This document shows positions 15,679 through 18,064 of a stretch of 18,064 bases of DNA, piece by piece. Under the pieces are notes generated by a model. That model ran no database searches. It had not been told where the DNA came from and was given only the letters and a program-made list of their open reading frames with translations. Position numbers and translations under genes: made by a program. The DNA is from Desulfovibrio sp. UBA6121. GTDB taxonomy: Bacteria; Desulfobacterota; Desulfovibrionia; Desulfovibrionales; Desulfovibrionaceae. The number at the start of each line of letters is the position of its first letter. The stretch's first letter is position 1. Location: the NCBI GenBank assembly GCA_002422505.1, contig DIVX01000027.1, positions 26,740 to 44,803 on the forward strand, in the 5' to 3' direction.

Positions 15679-18064
15679 GTGAGGCCAAGCACCCGAATCT
15701 CGCTGGCGGGCCAGCCCCGTCCACGGTCCACGGGCCGGAGCTGGCGCGTGGTCTTGCTGGCGGCGGTTGTGTTGACGGCGCTTGCGGGCCTGGGTCCACA
15801 ATCCGCAACGGGCCAAAACCCGCCAGCCCAGGCCAGAGCCGTCCAGAATGCTTTGGACCAGAACGCGCCGGACCAGGCCGCCAGGGCTCAGGATGATGCG
15901 GGCCAGCCCCAGCCGCCCGCCGCTGCCGCAACCCAGCCTCTGGAACTGCTGGCCGTGGTTCCCGCCAACCTGCCTCCGCTCTATGGTCTTGGCCCCGATG
16001 GCGAACCTGAGGGCTTCGCCGTTGAGCTGTTGCACCAGCTGGCCCCCAGGGCCGGGTACCGGGTGCGCATTCTTCCCACTGCGACCCCAGGGGAGGCCAT
16101 GCGCCTGGTGGAGCGCGGCCAGGCCCACGTGCTGCCGGGCCTTGGGGTCGATAAAAGCCGCGAGACGCGCTTTCTGTTCAGCCGCCCCTTTGAAATACAG
16201 CCTGTATACATTTACTACCGGGCCGGAAGTCCCCCCCGGGAAACACGGGCAGACCTCGCCGGACTGCGCGTTTCCCTGGTGGCGGGCAGCCTGCCCCAGG
16301 AAAGGTTGCGTGGTGCAACTGATTTTATCCCTCTTCCCGCGCCCTCCCTGCCGCAGGCGTTGTTCGACCTTTTTTCCGGCGAGTCTGACGCGCTGGTGTT
16401 CCAGGCGCCGTTTGTGGAGCACGCCGCCCATAGCGCCGGGCTCAAGAACAAGCTGGCGCACAGCGCCAAGCCACTGTTCGAGGTGGCCCGCACCCTGGCG
16501 GTGAATCCGGCCCACCCGGAGATTTTGGCCCGCCTGGACAAGGCCCTGGACACATACCGCGAGACCCCGGAATTTCACGCCCTGTACCTCAAGTGGCACG
16601 CCGACCCCGAACCGGAGCCCAAGGCCCTGCCGCCGGAGGCGCTGTGGCTTATGGCCGGGCTGCTGGCGGCCACGGGCGGCGGCCTGCTGGCCTGGCGCTA
16701 CGTGTCGCTGTGGCGCATGAACCGCAGGCTGGTGGCCGCGCTTTCGGAGCGCGACCAAGCCCTTGCCGCCCAGCGCCTGACCCAGGACCGCATGGAGGCC
16801 CTGTTCACCCTGACGCACATGAACGACGCCCCCCTGCGCAGCCTGGCGGACTTTTCCCTGGACGAGGGCGTGCGGCTCACCGGCAGCGACATGGGCTTTC
16901 TGCTGTTTCTGGAAGAGGGCGGCGTCAACCTGGACAAAACCTTCTGGTCCATGCACGGCGCCCCGCCACCGCCCGTCAGCTGGCCCAGGGTATACAGCCT
17001 GGACCGGGCCGGGCTTTGGGCCGAGTGCGTGCGCACCAAAACCCCGGTGGTGGTGAACGACTACGAAAACAGCCCTCTGGCCAAGGGACTGCCGGAAGGC
17101 CACACCCCGCTGCGGCGCTTCATGGCCGTGCCCCTGGTGGAAGGCGGCGAGGTTACGGCGGTGTTCGGCATGGCCAACAAGGCCGAAGCCTATGACGAGA
17201 ACGACACGCGCCAGTTGCAGCTCTTTCTCATGGGCCTGTGGCGCGTGCTCCAGGCCCGGCGCGACGCCGAATCCATCCGCAACGCGCGTGACTACGCCGA
17301 AAGCCTCATCGAAGGGGCCAACGCCATGCTGGTGGGCCTGGACACCGAGGGTCGCGTAACCCTGTTCAACGCCGCAGCGGAGCGCATCACCGGCTATGCC
17401 CGGGCCGAGGTGCTGGGCCGCGACTGGTGCGCCGCCATGCTGCCTGGGCACCTGGCCGGGGTCAACGCCGCGCTCTACCGCGATTTCATCGCCGGGCGCA
17501 CCTCCCTGCCGCGCCAGCACGAGGGCGTGCTCATTACCAAAAACGGGCTCACGCGGCACATTTCCTGGCAGAACAGCCTGCTCAAAAACGGGGAGGCCGT
17601 CACCGGAACCATCGCCTTCGGCATCGACATCAGCGAACAAAAAGAGGCCCGGGCCGAGCTCAACCTGCTGCACCGCGCCATAGAGCAGGCTGCGGAGGGC
17701 GTGCTCATCGCCTCTGAAACCGGGGCCATTTTGTACGTCAACCCGGCCTTTGAGCGCATGATCGGCCTGGGCGACAGCGCGCCGCTCAAGGGCAAAAACG
17801 TTTTCGACCTGGACGTGGCCGTGCTGGAGCATCACAGCGCGTCCGTACACGACGACGGACGCGAGAGCGCCTGGCGCGGCAATTGCGCCTTCGCCCGCTC
17901 CGTCGGCGCGGCGGTGGAGGTGGAGTTCGCGGTGTCCGGCGTGCGCAGCCGCGCCGACCGCTTGATGAGCTACGTGGCCGTGTGCCGCGACGTGACCGAA
18001 AAGCGCCTGCTGGAGCATCAGCTGTGGCAGGCCCAGAAAATGGAGGCCCTGGGCACCCTGGCCG
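15679..18064 (+). CDS. Sensor histidine kinase: periplasmic binding-protein domain, GAF, two PAS, HisKA (3' end cut)
   Basis: The frame is open from GTG 15679 to the window edge (795 codons). GGAGG lies 5 bases before the GTG; the nearby ATG at 15674 hits a stop at once. Domains: an N-terminal signal or membrane segment (about 22-40), an Ala/Gln/Pro-rich linker (about 41-80), and a periplasmic SBP_bac_3-like domain (about 82-312: LLAVVPANLPPLYGLGPDGEPEG split motif, GFAVELLHQL, GLGVDKSRETRFLFSRPF). Then a membrane segment (about 321-343), GAF (about 373-534), PAS (about 537-655, ending DISEQKEA), a second PAS (about 663-772, ending RDVTEKR) and the start of HisKA, QAQKMEALGTLA, just before the phospho-His. 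The binding-protein domain suggests it senses an amino acid or similar small ligand. Presumed partners are the two receivers encoded upstream. Confidence 0.93.
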   Translation, partial: MRPSTRISLAGQPRPRSTGRSWRVVLLAAVVLTALAGLGPQSATGQNPPAQARAVQNALDQNAPDQAARAQDDAGQPQPPAAAATQPLELLAVVPANLPPLYGLGPDGEPEGFAVELLHQLAPRAGYRVRILPTATPGEAMRLVERGQAHVLPGLGVDKSRETRFLFSRPFEIQPVYIYYRAGSPPRETRADLAGLRVSLVAGSLPQERLRGATDFIPLPAPSLPQALFDLFSGESDALVFQAPFVEHAAHSAGLKNKLAHSAKPLFEVARTLAVNPAHPEILARLDKALDTYRETPEFHALYLKWHADPEPEPKALPPEALWLMAGLLAATGGGLLAWRYVSLWRMNRRLVAALSERDQALAAQRLTQDRMEALFTLTHMNDAPLRSLADFSLDEGVRLTGSDMGFLLFLEEGGVNLDKTFWSMHGAPPPPVSWPRVYSLDRAGLWAECVRTKTPVVVNDYENSPLAKGLPEGHTPLRRFMAVPLVEGGEVTAVFGMANKAEAYDENDTRQLQLFLMGLWRVLQARRDAESIRNARDYAESLIEGANAMLVGLDTEGRVTLFNAAAERITGYARAEVLGRDWCAAMLPGHLAGVNAALYRDFIAGRTSLPRQHEGVLITKNGLTRHISWQNSLLKNGEAVTGTIAFGIDISEQKEARAELNLLHRAIEQAAEGVLIASETGAILYVNPAFERMIGLGDSAPLKGKNVFDLDVAVLEHHSASVHDDGRESAWRGNCAFARSVGAAVEVEFAVSGVRSRADRLMSYVAVCRDVTEKRLLEHQLWQAQKMEALGTLA

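Noticed and set aside
15595..18018. An 807-codon open frame on the minus strand
   Set aside because: It is antisense to the sensor kinase, whose plus-strand frame shows a full set of domains. The minus translation is Gly/His/Gln/Arg-rich with no fold signature, typical of high-GC shadow frames.

Overview
This window (18,064 bp, mostly about 70% G+C) reads like a chromosome segment of a high-GC Desulfobacterota bacterium, most likely a Desulfovibrio-type sulfate reducer. That placement rests on the overall style of the proteins (a complex periplasmic-binding/GAF/PAS sensor kinase, an NtrC-class regulator, an HDAC-family deacetylase) and on the hairpin-rich intergenic DNA. It is an inference, since no rRNA or marker gene is present. 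I see no tRNA, rRNA, CRISPR array, transposase or phage gene.

Layout. (1) 1-869: 3' part of an HDAC-family deacetylase with a Cys-rich tail, then a strong intrinsic terminator. (2) 1077-1934: a lipoprotein of unknown function. (3) 2038-4606, minus strand: a two-domain GNAT acetyltransferase, and the thiamine-salvage pair thiM-thiE. (4) 4746-7180, plus strand, divergent from thiM: a PLP aminotransferase overlapping (ATGA) a MacB/FtsX-type permease. (5) 7181-7667: 487 bp of hairpin-rich DNA without a convincing gene. (6) 7668-13370: a tightly coupled operon of MurJ-like flippase, SAM methyltransferase, asparagine synthase-like amidotransferase and GT4 glycosyltransferase, all with overlapping stops and starts. 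It looks like a surface glycan or lipid-linked oligosaccharide module. (7) 13371-13699: an AT-rich regulatory region. (8) 13700-18064: a sigma54-activating response regulator, a CheY-like single-domain receiver and a large sensor histidine kinase cut by the window end.

The most interesting part is around 13443-15291. On the minus strand there is a near-consensus sigma54 -24/-12 element (13541-13556). About 12 bp downstream begins an 88-nt stretch that folds into three perfect stem-loops and ends in a 7-T intrinsic terminator (13443-13530). This looks like an undescribed sigma54-dependent small RNA gene, divergent from an NtrC-family activator gene, in an arrangement reminiscent of Qrr/LuxO or GlmY/GlrR. 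Upstream of it lie three TTCCGG-type half-sites spaced exactly 11 bp apart (13653-13680). The same 17-bp dyad geometry recurs in the last codons of the activator gene (15117-15133), about 110 bp upstream of a second sigma54-like promoter (15207-15223) in front of the CheY-like gene. The simplest model is that the activator binds both dyads and drives both the sRNA and the CheY-like/sensor-kinase genes, forming a feedback circuit. All of this is read by eye from sequence and is unproven.
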